From Zhengitettix transpicula (Eukaryota; Arthropoda; Insecta; Orthoptera; Tetrigidae), in contig JAYJMR010000053.1 in the NCBI GenBank assembly GCA_037074705.1, positions 87,501 to 151,500 on the forward strand: a DNA stretch of 64,000 bases. Direction: 5' to 3'. The notes beneath the pieces are model-generated. The model saw only the letters and a program-made list of their open reading frames with translations, ran no database searches and was not told the DNA's origin. A program made the translations under genes and the position numbers. Positions 13,159-22,619 of this stretch are shown here, one piece after another; the first letter of the stretch is position 1, and each line of letters begins with the position of its first letter.

Positions 13159-16100
13159 TCAGTATTGCCGAACGCCCGACAGGTGTTCGGCGTATATGTC
13201 TCTTGACCAACGTATGCAGTCTGACACACATAGAATAGACAATAGTTTTCCGTATTTCCTGGAGCATAGCTCTCGCAGGAACGTATCATTTTTCGGGTCC
13301 CATGACCCTAGTGCACCAACAATAAAGGGGATTATTTCCACCTTGTCGTAGGTTCTGCCGAGGCTTTGTTTGAGGTCCTTGTACCTTTCCTCCTTCCGTG
13401 CCCTTGCGTCATCGAAAGCGCTTGTGTGGTTTTCAAACACAATCGTGACGTCTACGATGAACGCCGTTCGCTGTTTAACTAGAAGGAGGTCAGGTCGTAG
13501 TAGGCTGCCTTCAGCCACCGGTCTATTTTCAGCGATTAACCGGATTTTACCGGTTGCTGCCGCTTTGATCCTTTCCACGATGGCGTTGTGTCGCAGGAGG
13601 ATAGCTCTGTTATGCGCCGGGCAGTGGTTCGTTACGTGCGGTAGTGTTTCATCCCTAATCTTGCAGCGCCGGCATGTCTTTGGGCCTTCGTTAAACCGAT
13701 ATCCGTTTAGTGGGACAAGTCCTAGCCTCGCCCGATGAATAAAGCGCCAGTCGGCGAACCTCGTGTATCTGCCTGTTAGGAGAAAGTGGCTGCTCGTGCG
13801 GCTAAGAGCGATGGTTTCGCACACTTTCCCCTGATGTGGGGCCTCATGTAGAGTTCTTATGTGTCGCGCTTGGTGTGCATTCCGGAGGGTCCGGCAAACT
13901 AGGTTCCTGTGTCTGCTGTAGAGGACGATGTTTTCTATCGTGATCCGAATGTCAGGTCCGGTTGCCCATTCACATTTGAGGAACCTAGTTGCCGTTCTCG
14001 CCCGGGTCCATGTGTTTTTTCTTTTGTTTGTTGTATCCCTGAATATTCCGTCTTGTGCTCCGTTCAAGTACGAGTCTGTTGTCCGGTCGCTTGCATCTTG
14101 CCCCGTTCTGTCTTTTATTGTGTTCTTGAGGTCTTCGATTGCCAGTGTCCTAATGACGGGGTCGGGGGATGTTAAGAGCTTGTAGGCCCCGTCGACCGCC
14201 ATTATGTCACAATCAATTCCGGACTCTGGAATTCCTAGGCAGCCGGATTGCCTAGACCCGTAGATGTAATGATTTGAGGCGCGGGACGGAACGTTTAACG
14301 TGCGTTTTATCAGAGGGCGTATGTGGTTATCTAGTTTTTTCCAGTCGCCCTTTGTTAATGCGCCAGTCCTCAGGGCGAATTGGGTTATAGGGAAAAAGAA
14401 CGATTTTATGGCGTCGAGACGTTGCCATGGGGCGAGGCTGGATGTTAGAATCGCCTCTGCCGTTTCTATGTAATTCCGCAGTGTCGACCAGTCGGATATA
14501 ATGTTGTGCCCAAAGGGTTTTCCAAGGAAGGTGACTGGTTCATGGGAGTTGACTGTGCTTATGTTTTCTCCTTCCAGTGTGAAATTCGTCGCCCGACAGC
14601 CTACTGGGCTAGTTCCGCTGAAGTGCATTGCTTTGCATTTATGGGCGTTAAACTTTAGGTTTATTGTTTTTGCTGCTGTTGTTATTGTGTTAATCCGGTT
14701 TTGGAGTGTGCAGGGGTCTTTGGCAATTAGGCAGATGTCGTCTGCAAACGCTAGAACGGCGTGTGCCGCCGCATTTTGATCTTGTTCGGCCTTTTGTAGG
14801 AGCGGGTTTACCGCTAGGTTAAAGAGCATTCCGCTCAGAGGGCACCCCTGCCTCACCCCTGATTGCACAGGTATGGGTTCCGTTTCGCCGTCTTCGAGGA
14901 CTATGGTGGTTGTGCTGTCTGTATATATGTCGTTAATTATCGCCGTGATTTCTTCTCCCGCGTGCCCGTACCGAAGAGCAGCAGTGATCGCCTCATGGGG
15001 GATGGTGCCGAATGCATTGCATATGTCTAACCATGCAATGCAGATGTCTGAATGTGTTCTCTTTGCTGTTTCCAGGTAGTTGGTTAGGGCATAGTGATGT
15101 TCAAACACGCCGTCGTACGGGAGGAACCCTTTCTGCGAATGTGAGAGGACCGCGTGCTTCGTGACCCAGGCTTTGATTCTGTTGGTTAATAGGCCCGCGT
15201 ATAATTTATATACAGTTCTTAGCAGCGAGATAGGCCTGTAGTTAGTGACTTCGTTAGGGTTCCCGTTTTTGTGAATTAGTACAGTCCTGGCCGATTTCCA
15301 GGCTTGCGGGATTTTCCTGTATTTCGCGCAGATGTTGAATATTAATGACAGGAGTTTGCCCTCTGGGTCGACCGATCGCCAATGGCTGTATGACAGCCTG
15401 TCATCTCCTGGGGCGGTGTTTTCGCATCGTTTCAGTTTATTTTCCACTTCTTTGGCTGAAAATCCTCCTGTCATTACCGGGCTTCGCGGCTGTGGGTGTT
15501 CGTCGGCGAATATCTCGCTGTCACATGATGTCCGGCTCCATGTTTCGCTAAAATGCCTCTTAACTGTTTCGGCCTCTAGGGGGCATTTCTGGCCTTCGCC
15601 TTCCAGGATAAGTCTGACTGCTCGGCGTCTGTTTCGCCTGTATAATCTTTGGATGAACTCGCAGTCGGTTATGTCTGCTTGTCTCACTTTCCTTGGCGTG
15701 TTTGTGGGCTGCGGTAGGTTTACAGCCTCTTGTACTTTTTTGGTCACTGATTCCAGGACGTCTGAGAATAGTGACCATTTTTCTCGGCTTGCGTCCTCTG
15801 ATAGTAGAGTTCTAAGTATTCTCCGGTGTGATTGGACTTGGGTTAATTCTTCTTCCTCGTCATCATCGTCTCCACTGTCAAGCGGGGCTGGCTCAGGGTT
15901 AGGTTCCTCCGCTTGAAGGGAGGCCTTGTGATGGACCGGGGGTGGCTGGTGAGTCGGCAGCGGGTTGTGGGACTGGCGGCTTTCTGTGAGGGATCGCATG
16001 GCGTGGGCGGCAATATGGTTCTGCAGGCCTCTCTTTGTGGTAAATGACTGCGGGCATCTATCACATAGGAATTCTGCTGTCTCAAGTGGTGTTGGATTTC

Positions 16101-16419
16101 CTTGTGTGGTGCTCGTGTCCTGTACTGCGTCTGGACACGCATGTGCTGTGGGCCTAAGTCCAAGTTGTTTCCCACACGTCTTGCATATGTTAACGTCTTT
16201 TGTGGTCATAACGTTATGCTCTCTGTTTAAGTGTCTTTTTAATGACTGTTTAGTCGTGGCCCAATTGGTGGCCTTAAATGCACGCTGGCAGCCGTCCTCC
16301 GTGCATTCAGCGTGGTTTAGGGGCGGAAATCTGATAAGTAGGATGTCATCTATGCGGGCGATTGAGTTTGTACTTTCGTAGAAAGTTTTCGTGATTTCTT
16401 CTATGTTGTGTTCTGCCAT
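13159..16419 (-). CDS. ORF2: reverse transcriptase / restriction-like endonuclease, copy 1
   Basis: This 1086-aa enzyme would nick U2 DNA and prime cDNA synthesis from the cut (target-primed reverse transcription). The N-terminus has zinc fingers: C39/C44/H63/H68, a C79/C82/H93/C95 cluster, and a classic C2H2 at C119/C122/H135/H139, probably for target DNA binding. An acidic run follows at about 182-191. RT motifs are NYRPISLL (393-400), motif A AWLDICNAF with D465, motif B SGVRQGCPLSG (520-530) and motif C FADD (558-561). The C-terminus has the R2-type CCHC (C916, C919, H928, C933) and the endonuclease core RPD (975-977) with D990. All catalytic residues are present and there are no stops or frameshifts. 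The ATG shares its A with the ORF1 stop. The chance of activity is good but untested. Confidence 0.96.
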   Translation of the reverse strand: MAEHNIEEITKTFYESTNSIARIDDILLIRFPPLNHAECTEDGCQRAFKATNWATTKQSLKRHLNREHNVMTTKDVNICKTCGKQLGLRPTAHACPDAVQDTSTTQGNPTPLETAEFLCDRCPQSFTTKRGLQNHIAAHAMRSLTESRQSHNPLPTHQPPPVHHKASLQAEEPNPEPAPLDSGDDDDEEEELTQVQSHRRILRTLLSEDASREKWSLFSDVLESVTKKVQEAVNLPQPTNTPRKVRQADITDCEFIQRLYRRNRRRAVRLILEGEGQKCPLEAETVKRHFSETWSRTSCDSEIFADEHPQPRSPVMTGGFSAKEVENKLKRCENTAPGDDRLSYSHWRSVDPEGKLLSLIFNICAKYRKIPQAWKSARTVLIHKNGNPNEVTNYRPISLLRTVYKLYAGLLTNRIKAWVTKHAVLSHSQKGFLPYDGVFEHHYALTNYLETAKRTHSDICIAWLDICNAFGTIPHEAITAALRYGHAGEEITAIINDIYTDSTTTIVLEDGETEPIPVQSGVRQGCPLSGMLFNLAVNPLLQKAEQDQNAAAHAVLAFADDICLIAKDPCTLQNRINTITTAAKTINLKFNAHKCKAMHFSGTSPVGCRATNFTLEGENISTVNSHEPVTFLGKPFGHNIISDWSTLRNYIETAEAILTSSLAPWQRLDAIKSFFFPITQFALRTGALTKGDWKKLDNHIRPLIKRTLNVPSRASNHYIYGSRQSGCLGIPESGIDCDIMAVDGAYKLLTSPDPVIRTLAIEDLKNTIKDRTGQDASDRTTDSYLNGAQDGIFRDTTNKRKNTWTRARTATRFLKCEWATGPDIRITIENIVLYSRHRNLVCRTLRNAHQARHIRTLHEAPHQGKVCETIALSRTSSHFLLTGRYTRFADWRFIHRARLGLVPLNGYRFNEGPKTCRRCKIRDETLPHVTNHCPAHNRAILLRHNAIVERIKAAATGKIRLIAENRPVAEGSLLRPDLLLVKQRTAFIVDVTIVFENHTSAFDDARARKEERYKDLKQSLGRTYDKVEIIPFIVGALGSWDPKNDTFLRELCSRKYGKLLSILCVSDCIRWSRDIYAEHLSGVRQY

Positions 16420-17591
16420 TATTGGTCTTCTATTATTGGCATTGATGGTCCAGCGCTTTTCAGCTTTTTGCTTATGTCCTGTGGTGCTGCCGGGGCTTTT
16501 GCTTTTACCGCAGCTTTCGTTCTCCTTTTTCTTTTGGGCTGAGATTCGCTTCCTTTCTCGTCCGAGGAGCTGTCACTCACTAAGTTTGTTTGTGTTTCCA
16601 TTTCCTCAGGAGGATTTGCGTTTTTTCTCTCCTTGGCTGGTGGCGCTGTTGGTGTTTTAAATTCCGCGATCAATTCCTCTAGTATTTGTCCATTCTCATC
16701 TTCTGTGGCGGTAGTGGTGATTTTGTTTGTCTCCATCGGGTCAACTTCATCCCTCTCATTGGCGGGGATTTGTAGTTTATTTTTCTGCTTTTTATCGGGG
16801 CGGGCTATTTCTGGAAATTTTATCGTCGACTCAATCCCGATTTTGTTGGCTGGACAGTCTTTCCCACGGTGGTCAGCCGAGCCACACCATTTGCACCCCA
16901 TTGTGCAGTCTTCACTGACGTGTCCTTTATTTTTGCAATTAAAACACTGCCTCTCAGGGCAGGCTCCTGCAACGTGGTCCAGCGCCTGGCATAGGCGGCA
17001 CCGTCTTTCCATCCCTTGGTAAGTAATATTGATTTTAACAGCCCCTATGAATATCGCGCTGGGGATCTTGTCCCCTTTCACGTATCCGAACATTTTCCCC
17101 GTCTGGAACCCGAAATTGTCAGTTATGTCGCCAACGTGTATTATTTCGCAGTGTTCTGCAAGTTTGGCTTTAATGGTAGCCGTATCTATCATTATGGATG
17201 GGTTATATATCCATATTTTGGTGTTTCTGGGTACGAAAGCGGTGACTTTAAATTCTGTTTCGTTGACTAAAAATGGTGACTTTCGAATTAATTTATCAAC
17301 TAACATTGGTGAGGCCAGGACAACGTGTATCTCGTTGTTTACTTGTCTCATAGCCGTAATATCGGCTACTGTTGCGTCTATATTACGGCTGAGGCTATTG
17401 GCGAAGCTTTTCTTAATTTCGTCCGTGATCATTTGCGTTCCGAGGGTAGGGGTGCACTTTACAGCGCGCCGCCTATCATATCCTACATTGCTCGTGGGCG
17501 TGAGGTTCAGAGCATTTCTGGCAGCGATTGCCGCAAACGAGGTTTTCGGTTGGATGTTTGGTCCAGGGTCTTCCCTGGCATCCGAATTCAT
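16419..17591 (-). CDS. ORF1: gag-like CCHC zinc-knuckle protein, copy 1
   Basis: A 390-aa protein, likely binding the element RNA. It has three CX2CX4HX4C zinc knuckles in a row at about 198-211, 216-229 and 233-246. The preceding part (about 60-190) has no fold I can name. The tail is charged, with a basic cluster PKRKRR (352-357) that could be a nuclear localisation signal. The start used is the first ATG in frame. Copies 2 and 3 have an ATG 11 codons upstream, which is ATT in copy 1. The stop TAA overlaps the ORF2 ATG. RLE elements such as R2 and R4 usually have a single ORF, so a separate gag-like ORF1 is notable. Confidence 0.93.
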   Translation of the reverse strand: MNSDAREDPGPNIQPKTSFAAIAARNALNLTPTSNVGYDRRRAVKCTPTLGTQMITDEIKKSFANSLSRNIDATVADITAMRQVNNEIHVVLASPMLVDKLIRKSPFLVNETEFKVTAFVPRNTKIWIYNPSIMIDTATIKAKLAEHCEIIHVGDITDNFGFQTGKMFGYVKGDKIPSAIFIGAVKINITYQGMERRCRLCQALDHVAGACPERQCFNCKNKGHVSEDCTMGCKWCGSADHRGKDCPANKIGIESTIKFPEIARPDKKQKNKLQIPANERDEVDPMETNKITTTATEDENGQILEELIAEFKTPTAPPAKERKNANPPEEMETQTNLVSDSSSDEKGSESQPKRKRRTKAAVKAKAPAAPQDISKKLKSAGPSMPIIEDQ

Positions 17592-17666
17592 GATGGGGCT
17601 GGCCGACTGGCCTGACCCTTCAATGTTCGCGGCGTAGATTCGGGGATTTGGGGTTGACTAAGCCCC

Positions 17667-17719
17667 GATCACAAGTACGACCCCGAAGGGCTGGTTTCAC
17701 CCACGCGACACTTGTGATC
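17667..17719 (-). other. ORF1-proximal RNA stem with UUCG and GAAA loops, copy 1
   Basis: Outer arms gatcacaagt and acttgtgatc pair over 10 bp. Inside are two small hairpins, CCC-UUCG-GGG and GG-U-GAAA-CC, both with exceptionally stable tetraloops. Copies 2 and 3 have aaccacaagt with acttgtggtt, so two base pairs changed on both sides while pairing was kept. Its position between the leader and ORF1 suggests a role in translation or in RNA-protein recognition. The function is unknown. Confidence 0.65.
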
Positions 17720-18526
17720 TTCGCCCTCCTCTCTTTATCTATCGCTAGTTGAACTAGCGAAATTGCCCAGAGACCACGATGGGACGTGAGAGGTCGGACT
17801 TGCTAATAGAGCTGTCACAGACAGACGGCGTTTCCTGATGGTCAATCAGGGCCTTTATTAGCCTTTGGTCTCGCCGGAAAAGGGTAAAGCGTAAAGCAAG
17901 TTGCTTACGCGACAATGATTTGTCGGCCTTGGCTGATTTACCAAGGAACAAGCCGAAGCAAGAATCGATAGACAAAGTTGATGTAAAAGAACGAAAGTCG
18001 TGAGCTTTGTGATCTTTGGCTGATTCGCCAAAGTACAAAGACAAGATAAAACAAAGCAAAGCAGAATGCAACAATTCAACAGCAACGATAGGGCTGTTGG
18101 ATAATAAGCACACTAGACTTTCAGTGTGACTTACACTGGAGTCAAGTTGCTTGCGTGACAAAGACTTGTCGGCCTTGGCTGATTAGCCAAGGAACAAGAC
18201 GAAATGAAAAAACAAGGAACAAAGTTTAAAGAAAAACGAAAAACGTGAGCTTTGTGGTTTTTGGCTGATTCGCCAAAGTACAAAGTCACAACAAAACGAG
18301 GCAAAATGCCACAACAAGTGAAGAGAAACAATCAGGTTGTTGGGTAGTAAGTACACTAGACTTCTGGTGCGACTTACACTGGAGGAGTGGAGCAGGGCTT
18401 ATATGGCCCGGCCTGGATAAGGGGAATGTGAGAGGTAAGATTTTAGGGCGGGATAATTCAAGAACGGTGGGTGGTAGGGGTATGAAATTTGGTAGGTTTG
18501 GCGAGGATTAATAAGGTGGAGGAAAT

Positions 18527-18594
18527 GCAGCAGTTAAGCTCGCTCTAGGAGCGCCGTTAACCGAAAAAACGGTTAAAGTGTTCTCTCCTGCTGC
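18527..18594 (-). ncRNA. Three-way-junction RNA fold, unit b, copy 1
   Basis: On the element strand, GCAGCAG pairs with CUGCUGC (7 bp) and encloses two hairpins: UUAACCG/CGGUUAA with a U loop, and CGCUC/GAGCG with a CUA loop. Single-stranded parts shared with unit a are GAGAACAC, GGCG, and GAGCUU(A/G)A. AUUUCC follows each unit. All three stems differ in sequence from unit a yet pair perfectly. The function is unknown. It lacks the CUGANGA and GAAA boxes of hammerhead ribozymes. Confidence 0.7.
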
Positions 18595-18600
18595 GGAAAT

Positions 18601-18663
18601 GCGACACTCAAGCTCGTACAAGTACGCCACTGTCTATAAGACAGATGTGTTCTCTTGTGTCAC
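18601..18663 (-). ncRNA. Three-way-junction RNA fold, unit a, copy 1
   Basis: The 5'-proximal member of the pair, about 60 nt inside the U2 junction. GUGACAC pairs with GUGUCGC (one U-G wobble). Inside are CUGUCU/AGACAG with a UAU loop and CGUA/UACG with a CUUG loop. The junction sequences match unit b. Confidence 0.7.
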
Positions 18664-18726
18664 GGATAATGAAAAGGGATAGATATAGATATAACGAATG
18701 TTCAGAGCAGTTGGAAAGACCAAGTA

Positions 18727-18764
18727 ACTACACTTTGATCTTAGCCAAAAGGCCGAGAAGCGAT
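18727..18764 (-). pseudogene. U2: U2 snRNA 5' fragment, unit 2
   Basis: U2 nt 1-38, ending inside GUAGUA. It remains attached to the U2 promoter, so transcription from here should run into the retrotransposon and give it a U2 leader. Confidence 0.96.
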
Positions 18765-19349
18765 AAAGATTCCTCGATCGGGACGGTCTTTTATTCCGGA
18801 CACCATTGTAATCAACGGGGAGCATTGTTAAATGTTTCTGCGGCAATACGTCGAAACACGCGGTCCCCGCGAAACGCCTGAAATCCTGATCGGAAAGTGA
18901 GGTCAACCGTCGAATGCTTAAATATCGCGGGAAAGGAAACAATTGGCTTCAAAGATAAAAATATTTGAAATGTATCAACAGTTTTATTGTTACAGTACGT
19001 CCCCACCTAGCGGCACTTACCTGCACTCGCTGCAGGGTGATACGTAAATGTAAGAGAAAAAAATTAAATTCCTCACGTAAACACACGAGTTCCGTCAAAT
19101 TGAGCAAAAAAGAAATGACGTCGTCTAAGAAACGAATAGACAGTCAGAGTTCGGTGCGAATTAAGTGGAATTGATAACGGTTACAATTTTTCACGTTGAC
19201 GTTTCCATTGTTACGCGGTCTTTGTAAACAAAGTTAATATTTGTCTTTAAACAGTACGCGCTCACATGTACGCGACATTTAAAAATTTTCCCCATTTTTT
19301 AAATATATATTTATTTATTTAAATATATATAGAAGTAAAAAAAAATGGT

Positions 19350-19352
<3 letters not shown>
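18765..19352 (-). other. U2 core 2, 5' flank
   Basis: Same 588-bp promoter-containing flank as core 1, apart from one base near 19292. It has the candidate PSE and no gene. Confidence 0.85.
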
Positions 19353-19389
<37 letters not shown>

Positions 19390-19572
19390 TCACAGAAGAG
19401 TGTATATATATATACATGTAAAGAAACTTTAGTAGAGAAGAAATTAAAATTATAAAATAATTCGATCCGCGGAATATTAATTTGTAAGTTTTTACTAATG
19501 TTCGCTTGCAACAGCTATGCTGCGTGCGTGCGGCGGCGAGGAAGACGTTCGTAGATTACAACGGGCAGTCGT

Positions 19573-19613
<41 letters not shown>

Positions 19614-19796
19614 TCACAGAAGAGTGTATATATATATACATGTAAAGAAACTTTAGTAGAGAAGAAATTAAAATTATAAAATAATTCGATCCGCGGAATA
19701 TTAATTTGTAAGTTTTTACTAATGTTCGCTTGCAACAGCTATGCTGCGTGCGTGCGGCGGCGAGGAAGACGTTCGTAGATTACAACGGGCAGTCGT

Positions 19797-19843
<47 letters not shown>

Positions 19844-20026
19844 TCACAGAAGAGTGTATATATATATACATGTAAAGAAACTTTAGTAGAGAAGAAATTA
19901 AAATTATAAAATAATTCGATCCGCGGAATATTAATTTGTAAGTTTTTACTAATGTTCGCTTGCAACAGCTATGCTGCGTGCGTGCGGCGGCGAGGAAGAC
20001 GTTCGTAGATTACAACGGGCAGTCGT

Positions 20027-20077
<51 letters not shown>

Positions 20078-20260
20078 TCACAGAAGAGTGTATATATATA
20101 TACATGTAAAGAAACTTTAGTAGAGAAGAAATTAAAATTATAAAATAATTCGATCCGCGGAATATTAATTTGTAAGTTTTTACTAATGTTCGCTTGCAAC
20201 AGCTATGCTGCGTGCGTGCGGCGGCGAGGAAGACGTTCGTAGATTACAACGGGCAGTCGT

Positions 20261-20307
<47 letters not shown>

Positions 20308-20490
20308 TCACAGAAGAGTGTATATATATATACATGTAAAGAAACTTTAGTAGAGAAGAAATTAAAATTATAAAATAATTCGATCCGCGGAATATTAATT
20401 TGTAAGTTTTTACTAATGTTCGCTTGCAACAGCTATGCTGCGTGCGTGCGGCGGCGAGGAAGACGTTCGTAGATTACAACGGGCAGTCGT

Positions 20491-20542
<52 letters not shown>

Positions 20543-20725
20543 TCACAGAAGAGTGTATATATATATACATGTAAAGAAACTTTAGTAGAGAAGAAATTAA
20601 AATTATAAAATAATTCGATCCGCGGAATATTAATTTGTAAGTTTTTACTAATGTTCGCTTGCAACAGCTATGCTGCGTGCGTGCGGCGGCGAGGAAGACG
20701 TTCGTAGATTACAACGGGCAGTCGT

Positions 20726-20772
<47 letters not shown>

Positions 20773-21176
20773 TCACAGAAGAGTGTATATATATATACAT
20801 GTAAAGAAACTTTAGTAGAGAAGAAATTAAAATTATAAAATAATTCGATCCGCGGAATATTAATTTGTAAGTTTTTACTAATGTTCGCTTGCAACAGCTA
20901 TGCTGCGTGCGTGCGGCGGCGAGGAAGACGTTCGTAGATTACAACGGGCAGTCGTGTTTTTTTTTTTTTTGTTTTTTGTTTTTTTTTTTTAACTCACAGA
21001 AGAGTGTATATATATATACATGTAAAGAAACTTTAGTAGAGAAGAAATTAAAATTATAAAATAATTCGATCCGCGGAATATTAATTTGTAAGTTTTTACT
21101 AATGTTCGCTTGCAACAGCTATGCTGCGTGCGTGCGGCGGCGAGGAAGACGTTCGTAGATTACAACGGGCAGTCGT

Positions 21177-21228
<52 letters not shown>

Positions 21229-21411
21229 TCACAGAAGAGTGTATATATATATACATGTAAAGAAACTTTAGTAGAGAAGAAATTAAAATTATAAAATAAT
21301 TCGATCCGCGGAATATTAATTTGTAAGTTTTTACTAATGTTCGCTTGCAACAGCTATGCTGCGTGCGTGCGGCGGCGAGGAAGACGTTCGTAGATTACAA
21401 CGGGCAGTCGT

Positions 21412-21449
<38 letters not shown>

Positions 21450-21632
21450 TCACAGAAGAGTGTATATATATATACATGTAAAGAAACTTTAGTAGAGAAG
21501 AAATTAAAATTATAAAATAATTCGATCCGCGGAATATTAATTTGTAAGTTTTTACTAATGTTCGCTTGCAACAGCTATGCTGCGTGCGTGCGGCGGCGAG
21601 GAAGACGTTCGTAGATTACAACGGGCAGTCGT

Positions 21633-21680
<48 letters not shown>

Positions 21681-21864
21681 TCACAGAAGAGTGTATATAT
21701 ATATACATGTAAAGAAACTTTAGTAGAGAAGAAATTAAAATTATAAAATAATTCGATCCGCGGAATATTAATTTGTAAGTTTTTACTAATGTTCGCTTGC
21801 AACAGCTATGCTGCGTGCGTGCGGCGGCGAGGAAGACGTTCGTAGATTACAACGGGCAGTCGTG
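19353..21864. repeat. Spacer sub-repeat array 3
   Basis: Eleven monomers averaging 229 bp. One G-interrupted T-tract near 20971 is followed by three monomers before the next core, the same end order as arrays 1, 2 and 4. Confidence 0.96.
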
Positions 21865-22466
21865 TTTTGCGATGGCCGCCCAAGAGGCGCTCTGCTAGGT
21901 GGAATAAACGTATATTGCATACATTGTTTATAAATGTATATCGAAATCCAGACGTCGGTATTTTACGTCTAAATTATAATAAAACCGAGATAGATTTATG
22001 GGAAAGTGACAGAATTAAAAGAGGCTTTAACGGCAACGAACCCCTGTTTTCAATATAGCTACGCAGTTTCCGTCAACAACGAATATTAATTACACTTCCT
22101 TTGAGCCGAAAGAAATGAGCGGAAAAAGTACGATGTTTTGAATACATATGTATCAGATACATATTCGTAAAAGGCGCGTTATCCTATCGTACTTGCGTGC
22201 GTGCGTGCGGCGGCGACGACGACGTTCGCGAAATACAAAAGATATATAGGGAGCGTGGTCCAGCTGGTGGCCACGGACAACGGCTTCTCCCGGAAAATTA
22301 CTTGTACTCGCTGGTGCCCGGTCCTGCCTGCGAGAAGATGATTGCCGAGAGAGGTGAATCCTGTACTGGATGCGAAATCGCAGTTATTTCAAAATTTACC
22401 TGCCTTCCAACTCAATATTTGATACGTCAGAATGTTAAACTTCTTTCTTTGTTTGAATTTCAATAA
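21865..22466 (-). other. U2 core 3, 3' flank
   Basis: Same 602-bp flank as the other units. No gene seen. Confidence 0.85.
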
Positions 22467-22619
22467 GGTGGGCCGATCCCGGCGATACTGCAAAGCCGGG
22501 CCAACCCGTGACAGATGTGGAGCAAGCTCCTAACACTCCGTCATTTTCCAAAAATGAGTTTAATATTCTGGTGGTGCGATGCACCACGTATCAGATATTA
22601 AGCTGATAAGAACAGATAC
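22467..22619 (-). pseudogene. U2: U2 snRNA 3' fragment, split by Utopia-like copy 2
   Basis: U2 nt 37-189, with the same junction as in unit 2. Confidence 0.96.

Larger units (their letters stand above)
13031..18726 (-). mobile_element. Utopia-like non-LTR retrotransposon, copy 1 (full length)
   Basis: A 5.7 kb insertion in the same orientation as U2. It has a ~1135 nt structured 5' leader, ORF1, ORF2 in UAAUG overlap, and a 128 nt 3' UTR ending without poly-A exactly at U2 nt 37. The R2-type endonuclease, the U2 target and the exact junctions point to the Utopia group, the endonuclease-RLE lineage reported to insert in U2 genes. The Keno group also targets U2 but uses an apurinic-type endonuclease, which is absent here. 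Copy 1 is the most diverged of the three, with roughly 2% amino-acid difference in ORF2 from copies 2 and 3. Confidence 0.9.
17592..18726 (-). other. Structured 5' leader of retrotransposon copy 1
   Basis: From the U2 junction inward: a short unstructured stretch, two tandem three-way-junction folds (18527-18663), a pyrimidine-rich spacer, a ~245 bp tandem duplication (18143-18384 and 17897-18141), and a cluster of hairpins before ORF1. The duplication carries hairpins with a TTGGC/GCCAA stem and a six-base TGATT(A/C/T) loop at 18173-18192, 18260-18277 and 18014-18033. The fourth, near 17927-17946, has one mismatch here that is repaired in copies 2 and 3. A perfect 9-bp hairpin lies at 17742-17760. 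Short open frames here are not conserved and I do not regard them as genes. Confidence 0.8.

Noticed and set aside
13370..17637. Many plus-strand open frames opposite ORF1 and ORF2 (up to ~200 residues)
   Set aside because: These are antisense shadows of the GC-richer coding sequence. They carry no domains, and the same pattern repeats in copies 2 and 3.
18527..18663. Hammerhead ribozyme in the element leader
   Set aside because: The three-way junction lacks CUGANGA and GAAA and a cleavage-site triplet in the right place, so I report it only as an unassigned structured RNA.
13031..18726. Keno-type (Tx1-like) U2-targeting element
   Set aside because: Keno elements use an N-terminal apurinic-type endonuclease. 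Here ORF2 begins with zinc fingers and ends in a CCHC plus RPD...D restriction-like endonuclease.
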